Assembly (NCBI GenBank): GCA_001179505.1
Contig: CDMY01000278.1
Coordinates: 18,386-82,385 of the forward strand
Reading direction: 5' to 3'
DNA length: 64,000 nucleotides
Source: Vitrella brassicaformis
Taxonomy: Eukaryota > Sar > Vitrellaceae
The position numbers and the translations under genes are program-made. The first letter of the stretch is position 1. The number at the start of each line of letters is the position of its first letter. The notes beneath the pieces are model-generated. The model searched no databases. It had not been told where the DNA came from and worked only from the letters and a program-made list of their open reading frames with translations. Positions 11,677 through 23,800 of the stretch are shown here, piece by piece.

Positions 11677-12006
11677 GATGCTCAAAGATGCCCACAGAAG
11701 CGCAAAGATGCACAGCACCGCTGATTCGCGCCGATGTTAACAAAGGCTACACGTGTCAAGCGGAGAAAGAGGCTGCGTGAGATCGATCCCCACCACGTCA
11801 CGTTGCGAGCTGAACCCTACACTCCAAACCCTGAAAAAGGCATATTAGGGTTTGTCGGCGCCCGTTGCAAAAAAGGCCAACGCCCCACCGTTGAGGAAAC
11901 GAAGAGGAAGAAGGTGACCACACACGGAGGGCAGCACTCGAGGAACTGCAGTGAGTGAGTACCCCTGCGTCCCGGCCGTCCGCACCAGTCCACCACGCCA
12001 GCCACG
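11677..12006. promoter_or_regulatory. Shared divergent upstream region of BiP and the sulfotransferase
   Basis: Only 330 bp separate the start codons of the divergent BiP (-) and sulfotransferase (+) genes, so both promoters and 5' UTRs must fit here. The region has an XBP1/ATF6-type core on the BiP strand (11793-11800) and two short telomere-box-like words in opposite orientation (AAACCCT at 11826-11832, TAGGGTTT at about 11846-11853). Confidence 0.5.
11793..11800 (-). promoter_or_regulatory. Candidate unfolded-protein-response element
   Basis: On the BiP strand these eight bases read TGACGTGG, the core bound by XBP1/ATF6-type bZIP factors in animals, 117 bp upstream of the BiP start. The match is direct; function in this organism is inference. 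Confidence 0.3.
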
Positions 12007-13753
12007 ATGGGCGGCGACAGTGCGGCCATCGAGAGCACCACGCCGTCTTATCCGTCGGTGGACTGGACGTGCCTCGACGAGGAGTATCTGAAGAAGCGGC
12101 ACCGCACCTACCAGAGCGCCCTCTTCGACAGCACACACTGGGACGACTGGAAGCCGCGCGATACTGACGTCATCGTTGCCACGGCTTACAAGGTACGTGT
12201 AGTAGTGTGTGGGCAGGGAAAGGGGAACGGCAGATGGTAGTCGTGTTATGGTTTGGTTTGTGTCTGTCTGTCGGTCGATTGCCATACCATTTGGCCAGAG
12301 TGGTACGACGTGGATGCAGCAGATCATCAACAGTCTGGTGTTCAAGGGCGAGGACCCCCCCGGCAACCAGGCCATCAGCGACATCTCGCCGTGGGTCGAC
12401 ATGAGGGTGCCACCGAGGGAGGTCAAGATGCCGTCCGTCGAGGCGCAGACGCACCGCCGCGTCCTCAAGTGCCACCTCCCCTCCGACGCACAGCCCATCT
12501 ATCCCGAGGTCAAGTACATCTACGTCGGACGCGATGGCCGCGATGCCTTCATGTCGCTCGCCAAGTGAGAGCCCTGGGAGACGGGGAGGGAGGGAAGCGT
12601 GACAATGTGTGCTGCGCTGTGTGTGTGTGTGTGTCAGCCACTGGAAGTCTGGCAATGACAACTTCTACGCGGGCATCAATGGTGCGCCGGGTCGTGTGGG
12701 GCCCCCCATGCCACGATGGACCGACTTCCCCGGACTCGACGAGTCGAAATGGTCAGCCAACAGGCAGCGACACCACACCACGCCACGCCGCGCGCACACA
12801 GAGTGTATGCTCATGCTCATCTCTGTGTGTCGGTTGTCTGTTCAGGTTTGACTTGTGGCTGACCAAGGGGTGGTCCACACTGCCCTGGTACGCACACACA
12901 CCTACACACCCACCCACCCACCCACACACATAAACACACACGTGACTCATCTCACCTGTTGCCCTTGTCGGGTGTGTGTGTGTGTGTGGTTTAGGGAGGA
13001 GGACGGCTGGCCGTTTTGGTCTCTGTTCACCAACATGGAGTCGTGGTGGCACCTGCGTGGCCTGCCCAACGTGCTCTTCGTCCACTTCAACAACCTCAAG
13101 CAGGACCTCCCCGGCGAGATGCGACGCATCGCCCAGTTCCTCCAGATCCCCATCGACGAGGCCATCTTCGACAAACAGGTACACACGCACACACACACAC
13201 ACGCACGCACGGCAGATGGTCTCATGTGTGTGTGTTGGAAGGTTGAGCGCTGCACGTTTGAGTGGATGAAGAAGAACGGCGACAAGATGGCCCCGGGAGG
13301 CGGCGCCTTCTGGGGCAAAGACGCCAAGGAGGGCGGCAAGGTCTTCATCAACAAGGTAAGCTAGCGACTCACACCACACCCCACACCCCACAGTCCTTCC
13401 CACACATGTCGCTTCGTCTGTCGCTGGTTGCCATCTTCGTTCAGGGCACCAATGGCCGGTGGAGGGACGTGCTGACCCCCGAGCAGGTGGCCGCCTATGA
13501 GGCCAAGGCGGCCGCCCTGCCGGAGAGCTGCGGCCACTGGCTGGCCACGGGCGAGTTCCTCCCGGGAGACATCGGCGCCAAGCTCGTCGAGGGCAAGTAC
13601 AAGGCTCCCGCCGAGGGCGGTGCCAAGGACGGCAGCAGCAAGCTCTTCAAGCCGCTGGCCGGCCCCATCGCACTCACATGGCCATTCGACGTGTGCGCCT
13701 CCTGCAACGGCCGGCCGACGTCATCCAAGTCATCCAAATCATCGTCCAAGTGA
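12007..13753 (+). CDS. PAPS-dependent sulfotransferase
   Basis: Seven exons, 12007-12192, 12299-12564, 12638-12751, 12846-12887, 12995-13178, 13242-13355 and 13445-13753, join in phase to give 404 residues. The PAPS 5'-phosphosulfate loop SGTTW lies at residues 63-67, the 3'-phosphate-binding segment is [12 protein letters not shown], and a late GTNGRWRD corresponds to the conserved GxxGxWK region of cytosolic sulfotransferases. There is no signal peptide, which suggests a soluble cytosolic enzyme transferring sulfate from PAPS to a hydroxyl or amine acceptor; the acceptor cannot be read from sequence. The first intron cuts right before the P-loop. The C-terminus ends in a Ser/Lys-rich tail absent from typical family members. 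Transcribed divergently from BiP. Confidence 0.9.
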
Positions 13754-15730
13754 TCTGATCCACACAGATGACGGCGAGGTGGAGAGGGTGGCTTGTGATG
13801 GTGTGTTTGGGGGTGGGGGGGTGGGTGTTGGTCGTCGTGGGGTGGCAGGGGTGCTGTTGATGTGATGTGCCGTGTGGTGTTCGGTGTTGACGGACGTGCT
13901 GTGTGAGCGTCACTTGTTGATGGCTGCGTGTACAGTACAACACAATGGTTGCTTGGTGCGCCCTGCTGCCTACCTGCGTGTGTGCCTGCGTTCCTGTGGT
14001 GTGCACCCCACAGACACCCAAATGGTTTTGGCTGGCTGGCTTGATCCATCCCATCTATCTGTCGTCGGTGTTTTGCCCGCCCGAGTGGTCTTGACTTCTT
14101 AACTTTATGACACAGCACGACAGACAGACAGACACAGCGCAGAGAGGAGAGGAAGACGACATGGAGGTGGCACAGAAAGTATTTTGCCTTCCCTCAGGGC
14201 AGGGGGCAGAGCTGACAAGCCACCAGAGAGAAGGCCAGGCAACAAGACGAAAATAACACTACACACGCAGCTTTTGCTTCTGGGTGCGTGCGCGTGACAT
14301 GTGTGTGCCCACTGTGATGTGCCTCATGTCCACGTGTGACCTTTTCTCGTCGCTTCTGGTAACGTTTCTTCTCTCTGTCGCGTGTGGCGAGAGCCGTTGC
14401 GATGGGCGATGAGAAGAAAAGGCCACACACGGACAGACAGACAGACAGACAGAGAGAAAGAGAGAGTGGCATGCTCCCTTGCCGTGATGCCCTCGGTCTC
14501 TGGCAGCTGATGGTCTCAGCCCCAGTGTTGTCACATCCCATTACCGGCGATGCGACGGCTCTAGGAAAAGATCATCAGATGCAGCTGAGACCGAGGCACC
14601 GTGCAGAGAGGGAGCCGAGGATGAGAGCCAGCCGAGTTAGATGTGTTGTCTTATCCGATTGTGGTTGAGAGAGGAGAGAGATGAGAGCAGATGAGAGCAC
14701 TTGGGCGTGCGACGGATGCGGTGCGATGGGACTGGCGCGTCACCTGCGGCTTGATCGATAGGCGGGTCGACCCGCCGTGGTTGTCTAGATGGTCCCGTTC
14801 TGTGTGTGCTGAGTGAGAGAGACATGACTGATGTGGATCGTGCCGTGCCTGTCATGACCACAGAGAGACCGCCCTGGTGTGTTGGTGTTGGTGTGCGCGG
14901 AATTGTGTACCTACCGACCGACATTGCGATGTCCGTCGTGACGCTGTGCCGATGTCATGGTGCTGTGTGTGGATGGATGGATGGATGTGTGTATGTGTGT
15001 GCTGCAGTGCGTGTGGCTGTTTTGTCCTGCCTGTCGATAGCTAGCTGATGTAATGACTGACATACCATACACACACAGAGGGGAGAGGGGAGAGGGGAGG
15101 TTGATTGGTTGTTACTGCAGGCTGCGTGTACTTATCACTGTCTTGTCTGTCTGTCTGACATATCCCTCTCATCCTATCCCTCTTGTACAGCACAGAACAG
15201 CACAGCACATTCAACGGCGCACGGCACGGTCGCTTTATCGACCGGCCGACGGACGCTTACTGCTGCTCTTACCTGTTGTCTAAACACGACTGGCTGGCTC
15301 ATCTCATCTCATCTGTGCCTCCCTCGGTGGGTTCTGGTGGTTTAGCTCGTTTCGCCTGATCGGAGGGAGGGGAGGGCCTGCCAGATCAGATAAATGAGTG
15401 CAGGTGTTCCCTCCCGACGGTCTGTCTGGGCGGGCACTGTGCGAACCACCACTGTCGCTGGGCAGGGCACACTGTGTGGCTGCCTGTCTGTCTGGTTTGT
15501 GTGGTGGTGAGGTATACAGACACACCGCAAATGGATGGAATTAGATACCAGACTCGCGAGATGTTCAATGCTAGCAGCACCCTTCACCTCACCCCACCCC
15601 GGTCCACTCACACCACACCAACATACATCACCACATCACCACAACAAAAGTAGTAAGTCTCAAATCGAATCGACAGACACCTGTCACCTGTATGTCTATC
15701 GGATAGCACCCAGCCGGCCGCCCCGCCGCA
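13754..15730. other. Intergenic between convergent genes
   Basis: About 2 kb between the sulfotransferase (+) and the methyltransferase (-) stop codons. It contains TG-rich stretches (13800-14000), (GACA)n at about 14430 and GGGGAGA repeats near 15080. I found no exon chain with consistent phase in either direction. Confidence 0.55.
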
Positions 15731-17314
15731 TCATGACGCCCAGGTGTACTTGTGTAGGACGACGTGTCTGTAGGGGTCGTCCACCGACCCGTCGCTCTCA
15801 ACCTTTTCTGCCAGGAACACCGCACTCTCATCCTGACCACCACACCATTAATTACATTATGTACACCAATCGCAACCCAGAGCATCCAAGACGGCGACAG
15901 CAAGCTGTGTACCTCTGACGGGTCGACGAGGGGGTTCTCCCGGTACTCTGGAGGAATGGAGACCGCCTCACTCACCAAACCAAGCCGCTCCATCCTGACA
16001 CACAACACACCACACCAGACAGACAGACAGACAGACAGACAGAGAGACAGACGTATGTGACACAGCACCTCTCCCTGTGGGCACCCACGTTCACTCACTG
16101 TGCTGTGAAGGTGTCGGCGCCCTCCCGGTCACTTCTGCTGGCGCACAGGAAGACCCCCTGCGGCCGGGCGAGCAGCCGCGACACGGCCACCGCCAGCCGC
16201 CCCCCAGCCTTGTCATGGTACACCAGGTCAGCCCCCAAGATCACGTCAAATGATGCCGTGTCGCCCTGTGGCCATGTGGCGGAGTCGCCCCAGTCTAGAC
16301 GGGCCACGCTCATCTCCACGCTCTCGTGTTGGTTCATCTGGACGTTGTGCTGGAGGTTCTCTGTGGCGGCTTGGAGGCTGTCTGTGAGCAGCACTGATGA
16401 GGGCGGAGGTGTGGAGTAGTGCGCGCAGGCCAGGCCCTCGAGGCCGCAGCCCGCACCCAACACCAGCACTCTCTTGCCGCCGAAGAATCCCTGTGTGATG
16501 TCATGTGACAGGCAGGCATCACATCACATCAACCGAAATTTATGCGTGTGACTGTTTACTCACCTGTTTGCCCAGGTCGGCCACCCACTGTGCGAGGATG
16601 ACGCCCGAGCCCCACAGGCAGACGCCCGTCGTGTCCGCGCCACTGTCTGTGTCGAAGGTCTGCACACAACCGAGGCCCACCTCCCTCAGACTCAACACAC
16701 GGCCATCATCACCACGGCCGAGCCGTATCCGATAGGTCACGTCCTGCGCAGCGCGGCCTTGGCTTGGTGCCTGTGGGTCCTCGTCTGCCTCTGCGATGGT
16801 GTCATCCGTCGCCTGCTGTGTGATGGTCTTCTCTAGGTCGGCGGCCGACTTGTGCTGCAGCAGCGCCTTGACCGTCTCAGGGTCACCACCTGCAACCAAT
16901 CGTGAAAGCCCGGGACACATACACACACACACACCACTGGGAGAGGTGCGTTGGCTGACCTGAGAAGCCCTCAGACAGTGCACCTCTCCCGAACTCATTC
17001 AGGGCGAGCACATCCAAATCGGTCACATAGGTCGTCAGCAGCCGAACCACGGTGTGGTGTTTGTTCTGCGCCGCCCAGTGAAGGGGCATGTTGCCCGCCT
17101 CGTTGGCCAAATGAGCGGCATTGGCCTCCTTGAGCAGATACTCGACAACGTCTGCGTGCCCGTTGGCGGCCGCCTTGTGGAGGGCGGTGTTGCCGTGGCC
17201 GTCCCTATGATTGACGTCCATGCCTCGGCGAATGTATGCTTTCAACTCATCGATCTCGCCATATCTGGCGCACTCGAGCATGTCGGCCAGCTCCTCCTCG
17301 CTGAATGACGCCAT
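15731..17314 (-). CDS. Ankyrin-repeat protein fused to a class I lysine-methyltransferase-like domain
   Basis: Five exons, 16960-17314, 16564-16889, 16099-16490, 15913-15994 and 15731-15832, join in phase to give 418 residues. Residues about 5-125 hold three to four ankyrin repeats (GNTALHKAAANGHADVVEYL is a near-consensus unit). Residues about 160-395 resemble the Methyltransf_16 (METTL21/FAM86-type) Rossmann fold. The SAM-binding motif I VLVLGAGCGLEG and the post-motif ILGADLVYH are both intact, as is an upstream TGVCLWGSGVILAQW block like the family's pre-motif. METTL21-type enzymes methylate lysines of chaperones and translation factors; the ankyrins presumably select the target. No signal peptide. 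The start at 17314 gives MASFSEEE; an in-frame Met at 17377 would add a 21-residue leader. Divergent from the guanylate cyclase. Confidence 0.85.
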
Positions 17315-17895
17315 GAGACAGGCAGACTTGTGAGTGATGACAGACAGGGGGGGCAGCTGAGCTGCAGATCGAAACATCCATGGGGACCGACCGCATCACA
17401 CAGCTCATCGTACATCATCTCGTTCGTTGAGTTTTTGTGTTTGGAGCTTTTTACTGACCTGATCTGACCGGCTTGTCGTGTGGCGAAGCAAACTCGCCTC
17501 ACAGAGAGAGCGGTTTCATGGAATGTCCAAACTCGCCTCACAAGTATGCGAGCTCAGAATGCGAGCTTAGACGAGAGATGCGTCATTCGTTCTCGAAAGC
17601 AACGAAGGCTGCTTGGCTTGGGAAGAAGGCAGAGTTCACTGTATACAGCTCGGGGCTTTTGAGATCCATTCGAGCTCTCGCTCAGCCTCGCCCACAGAAG
17701 AGTGTGTTGGTCATCCTGTGGCGTTCTCGGGGGTCTTATCGGCGTGAGCACAGCCACCCGCTCGGCCCAGCAACCCTTCATCGGTCGCCGACGGCCGGGG
17801 CTGCCCCTGCCTGCCAATCACGCGCCGGCAGTTATCGTCATTCATCGTGGTTGCTGCGGGCAGCGTGTGTTGGAGCCGTAGAGGCGGTCTAGTGG
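17315..17895. promoter_or_regulatory. Divergent upstream region of methyltransferase and guanylate cyclase
   Basis: 581 bp separate the two start codons. The stretch is not TG-rich, unlike most non-coding DNA here. It contains a 14-base direct repeat (AAACTCGCCTCACA at 17490-17503 and 17529-17542), followed by two GCGAGCT words at 17548-17570. These are candidate factor-binding sites; no factor is known. Confidence 0.4.
17490..17542. repeat. Direct 14-bp repeat in the divergent promoter
   Basis: Identical 14-mers at 17490-17503 and 17529-17542, 39 bp apart start to start, close to four DNA turns. Confidence 0.5.
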
Positions 17896-20800
17896 ATGGA
17901 TGGCGGCAGTGCAGTAAGCCCTGAGGCCATTCACGTGATGCCCACCGCCACTCACAGCAACCACCACCTGCCACCCCAGCAGTCGCAGGGCCAGTGGGCG
18001 GAGCACATCACCTCTGGCACTCACCCGCAAGGCTCCCTCTCGTCCATGTGGTGGCAGAACATCATGAAGCGCGTGCCGCTCAGGGTGGGATCCGCCCACA
18101 ACAATGCGGCGCCCACCCGGGACTTGTCCGACATTCCGTCGGGCGGGAGGGCGGGTTCTCAGCGAGCGTCCGTGGCGTCGGTGGGCATGTCGGTTGCGAG
18201 CGATCCGGCACACGAGAGGCGGCTGTCTAATTTGAGCAATGTGGGCAAGCTGTTCAGGGGGACGGAGGGTGAGGACGGGACGCGGCTGATTCGGTTCTAC
18301 GCCAGCGAGGGGGCCAGGGGAGGGGGGGAGGACCTCCCTGACAACACCGTCAGGACATCAAGATACACTGTAAGAAAGCAGATGAGTGAGATGGAGGCAG
18401 AACAAGGTCAGGTCTGGTCTGCCCATCGCTGTGCTGTGGTGTGCTGTGTGTGTGTGTGCCTGTGTGTGTGTCATGCACTGCAGGTGCTGAATATGGTTCC
18501 GAAGAATCTGTTTGAGCAGTTCAAGCGGGCGGCCAACTTTTGGTTTCTGTGGATCTCCATCCTCCAGCTGCTGCCCCAGGAACTCTCACCGACAAACAAG
18601 TGCGCAGTGTGCCAAGCCAAGCTAAGCTAGCCCCTCCCTCCAATCCAATCTGGCTGTGCTGTGCTGTGCTGTGTGCGCGCTCAGGTGGGCCACAATCATG
18701 CCGCTGTCGGTCGTCATCTTCATCACGGTCGCCTCGCCGCCGACACAGAATGAATGCAATGCGCCCAGCACATGTGTGCTGATATGATGTTGTGTCTGCT
18801 GTGCTGTTCTGTGCTGTGCTGTGCTCTGTGTTGCTCTGTGTGTAGATGTGCAAGGATGCGATCGAGGACCACCGTCGCGCCCTCAACGACCGGTCAGTCA
18901 ACAACTTCCCCGTCCAGAAGATCGACCCATACCTCAAGGAATCCAAGATCGTCAAGTGGAAACACCTCAAGGTAGGTAATGGGCGGACTGGGCTGCGCCG
19001 CGCTGCGCTCGGTCAGCAATCACGGCCGCTGTCCTCTGTCCTCTGTCCTCTGTCCTCTGTCCTCTGTCTCTCTCTCTCCCTCCCTGTGTGTCAGGTGGGC
19101 GACATAGTAGTCTTGGAGAGTGAGCAGGACGTCCCGGCGGACATAGTGGTGCTCGCCACGAGTGGCGACGAGGGGGAGTGCTACGTTGAGACCGCCATGC
19201 TCGACGGAGAGACCAACCTCAAGCTCAAGCACGCCGTCGAACTCACCAAGAGTGCGCACCGCCACCGCAAACACACACACACACACCCCAATCCGATGGA
19301 CAGACAGACGAGAGTGCGGTGTGTGGTGTGTTGTGGTCGTGTGCACCGCAGACGACAACCAGATCCGTCTGATAGCGGCGCTGCGTGGGTTCATCAAGTG
19401 CGAGCTGCCCAACAAGCGGCTCGACTCCTTCAGCGGCACCATTGGCAAAGACGAGTTCCCCAGAGTCGAACCCATCGAACAAAAGAACTTCGTTCTCAAA
19501 GGTAAGCGGACGGACGCTCCGCTGCGTGTGTGCCGTGCCTTGTGTGTGTCGATCGACATTCATTATGTATGTCTGTTTGCTGATGTGTGTGTGTGTGTGT
19601 GTGTGTGGTAGGTTCCAAGATTCGGAACACCAAGTGGCTGTACGGCGCTGTGGTGTACACCGGGTCGGACACCCGGATGATGCAGAATAGCAAGGCGGCG
19701 CCGAGCAAGCGGTCGCGCATCGAACGGCAGACCAACTACCTCCTCGCCATCATATTCTCTGTCCTCCTCACTGCATGCATCGTAAGAACCCCACACCACA
19801 CACAGGGAGTGTGTCGATGTGATTGATGTGTGTGTGTGTGTATGTCTAGGTGAGTGTGATTCTTGCTCTGTCCTTCCCGTTGGGCGAGAAGGTGGAGACC
19901 TTCTTTGCCGGCCGTCAAATGGACTATGGTAGGTATCCAACGCAGCGAGAGCCCTGGCTGACTGACAGACAGACAGACAGACAGACAGGGATGTGTGTCG
20001 GTCGGTCCTCGATGCATCATCTTGTCTGTCATGGATCAGCCGACAAGATCTGGATGATAGTGACGTTCATCATTCTCTACAACAACATGGTGCCCATCTC
20101 GCTCTACGTCACCATCGACATCGTCAAGGGCATACAGGCCATTCTCATCGGTGAGTCGGCACGGCACTCCACCCCGCACACACACACGCACGGAGACAGC
20201 ACAGCAGAGCACGGCACGGCCTCCTCGGTGTGGTGTGTATCCGTCCGTCCCAATGATTGATTGCTTCATCAGAGCGGGATCCCAACATGTTCTACGAGAG
20301 CGAGAAGCTGGCGGCGACGGGCGCTAAGGCGCGCACCGTCAACCTCAACGACGACCTGGGACAGGCAATCACACACTCACACACACACATGGCCTGGCCA
20401 CTGGCAGTCACACCGATTGATGGATCCTTGTGGCCACCCACCTGCGTCGTGTGTTGTCTTGTCTTGTCTTGTCTTGACTCTGTCTGTGGTGCAGATTGAG
20501 TACGTCTTCTCGGACAAGACGGGCACCATCACGCAGAACGAGATGCAATTCGTGCTGTGCTCCATCAACGGCACCACCTACGGCGACGAAGTCAGTCAAC
20601 ACAACACAGCACACACTGGTTCGCACACCGACTCTCTCTCTCTCTCTCCCTCCCTCTGTGTGTGTGTGTGTGTGTGTACCAGAGTCTGATGCAGGACACC
20701 TCCTTGCCGACGATCGAGGCCCTGTCTGACGAGTACCAGGCCGAGGAGACCGCCGGCGACGACCCCCCCGACGCACCCATGGCCATGCCCAACCCCGACA

Positions 20801-23800
20801 AACACGTGCACACCACCCCATCCGCTCACACCGACCACCAGCACCAGTACCAGCGCAAGACGCCATCGCCGCCGTCAGTGGGCACACGAGGGAGCATCAT
20901 CAGGACCATCAGGACCAGCACTGGACAGGCCGTCACGTGAGCCGAGCCGCCAACCACCAGCGCCCCCACACAGATGTGTGTGTGTGTGTGTGTGTCCGTG
21001 TGTGCAGTCGTGACATCGTGGCGCCGTCCCCCTCGCCGCAGACACATGCTGGTCGCAGGATTCAGCGGCGGATGTCCACCAAGTCGGACAAGACCGTCAT
21101 GGACTCGAGCAGCCAGAAGACATTCGCCGTGGACCCTGCTCTAGGCGGCGCAGCAGGAGGCTGTCCCGGCAGCAGCCAGAAGTCCATCCAGCGGTCGCCC
21201 TCCTCCCCCCCTCCGTCGGCCAGCAAGTCGGCTCCCGAGTATGCCGTTGTGCGGGCGTGTTTCACCGAGCAGCACACCCGCAGCAACTGGGCGTCGTACA
21301 AGACGGATGGCACACACACGTCCAACCGGGAGAGCGATCTGGGCGGCACCACGGTGACGGTCAACATGTACCCGAGGAAACAGAGCGTCTTCGCCGACGC
21401 ATTCCTCAAACAGTAAGACAGCTGAAGCGAAGCACAAGCTGGGACGGACGAAGGATAGGATGCTGGGACCCTCCCCACCCCTCTCTCTCTGTGTGTCTTT
21501 GTTTGTGCGTTGTTCAGGGACTTGGCTGCCGGTGGCAACCAGGCGCACTATATTGACGAGTTCTTGCGGTGCATGGCTCTCTGCCACACAGTCGTCCCCG
21601 AGAAGAACGAGTCCGGCACGGTTAGTCAGTCAGCACACATCACAAGCCCCCCTCCCCCTCCCGCCACACACACGCACCGACCCAAAGACCAGCCGACCGT
21701 CTCGCCCTCTGTGTGTTTTGTTTGTAAGATGAAGTACCAATCAGCGTCGCCAGACGAGGAGGCCCTGGTGCTGTCGGCCAAGGACATCGGCTATGAGCTC
21801 GTGGCGCGCACGTCGACGGGCATGGTGCTCACGGTCAGTGGGAGAGTGACGCAGGACTGACTGACACAGGCGCAGAGACAGACAGACAGACAGACGCCCT
21901 TACATGGCCACGTGTGTCTGTGTGTGTGTGTGATGTGTCTCTGTCTGTGGTCAGATAATGGGACGGACGGTGTCGTTTGAGCAGGTGGGTGTCAACGAGT
22001 TCAGCAGCACCAGGAGGAGGATGTCCGTCATCGTGCGTGAGGTAGGTCCGCACACACACACACACACACACACACATTGGCTTGGTCTCCCCGTCTCTCT
22101 CTCTGTCTCTCTCTATGTCTCCCAGCTGCGCGAAGACGGCAGCGACACTGATGAGGGCGCCACTCTCTACTGCAAGGGTGCAGACAGCGTCATGCTGTCG
22201 CGCCTGGCGCCCGGCCAGGACACATCCACCGTCGCCAAGCACCTGCAGCGCTTCTCCATCAACGGACTCAGGACACTCGGTGAGTCACCGATTGGATGGA
22301 TGGATGGGTGGGTGGATGGATGGCCCAGAAAGGCCGACGTCTCGCCGTCTGTGTGTACCTGTGTGTGTGTGTGAGTCAGTGCTGGCCCGGCGCGTGTTGA
22401 CGCAGCAGGAGTATGTGATGTTCCGCCGTCAGTATCTCGAGGCCAAGACGACCCTCATCGACCGCAACGTCCGGCTGGAACAGGTGGCCGAGCGGTGGGA
22501 GAGCCGGCTGGAGCTGCTGGGTGCGACGGCTATAGAGGACCGCATCCAGGAGGGGGTCGTTGAGACGATCCGTGCGCTGTTGTACGGCGGGGTGAAGGTG
22601 TGGATGCTCACGGGCGACAAGCAGGAGACGGCTATCAACATCGGCCACTCGTGCGGCCTCCTTGAGACCGACACCACTATCATCTATATCACCATACCAA
22701 AACCTGAAGACAAGAACAAGAACAAGAACAAAGAAACCACGGTGAGTGACACGCAGACACACAGACACACAGACAGAATGAATGGCATCCATCCATCCAT
22801 CCATGTGTTGGGAGTGTCCTGTCCGTGTGCGCGTGTGGGCGTATGTGTGTGGGTGTCTGTGTCTGGGTGAAGGAGGAGGAGACGCCGCCGAAGCCCGAGA
22901 AATCCAAGGAGAAGTCCGAAAAGGACAAGGCCAAGGCAAGCAGAGCGCCGTGACACACATCACATACAGAACAGAATGAATGGCATCCTCCATGTTGTGT
23001 GTGTGTGTGTGTGTGCAGGAGGCGATGATGGGCTACTATGAAGACTGCATAGAGACGCTGAAGAACCCCCAGCTGTCGCGACACCTGGCCGTGGTGGTCG
23101 ACGGGGAGACACTCTACAAGATTTTCGACGACTCCGAAATCAAGGCAAGTCCTATCTCCCCAATCAAGCACGCACACGCACACACACACACACACACATG
23201 CATCCCCTCTCTCTCTCTGTCTGTGTGCCATGGCCGTCCAGGGTATGTTCCTCGGCGTGACGCTGCGAGCCCACACCGTCATTGCCTGTCGTGTAGCGCC
23301 GGCGCAGAAGGCGGGGCTGGTGCACCTGGTCAAGTCGTGTGTTCGTCGGCAGCCGATGATTCTGGCCATCGGTGACGGGGCCAATGACGTGTCGATGATC
23401 CAGGAGGCCGACGTGGGTGTGGGCATCATCGGCAACGAGGGCATGCAGGCCGTCAGGGCATCGGACTATGCCATCGCTCAGTTCAGGTGTGTGAGGCAGG
23501 GAGGGATGGATGGCGGGATGGGTGCGTGTGGAGTGGACACACACGTGTGTGCGTGTGTTGTGTGTCTGCCTGCAGGTTCCTGCAGCATCTGCTCTTCCTC
23601 CACGGCCGCAGAAACTACAACCGCATCTCGGCCGTGAGTAAAGTGGGACGGGGCGGGCACACCACATACTCACCCACACCATGTCATGTGGCCATCCATC
23701 CATGTCATGTGTGCGTGTGTGTCGGTGTGTCGGTGTGTCGACAGATCATTTTGTACTCCTTCTTCAAGAACATCTGTCTGGTCATCCAGAACTTCTTCTT

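Noticed and set aside
11677-11718. Upstream in-frame start for BiP at 11718
   Set aside because: It would put extra residues before an already complete signal peptide; the Met at 11676 gives a normal BiP N-terminus.
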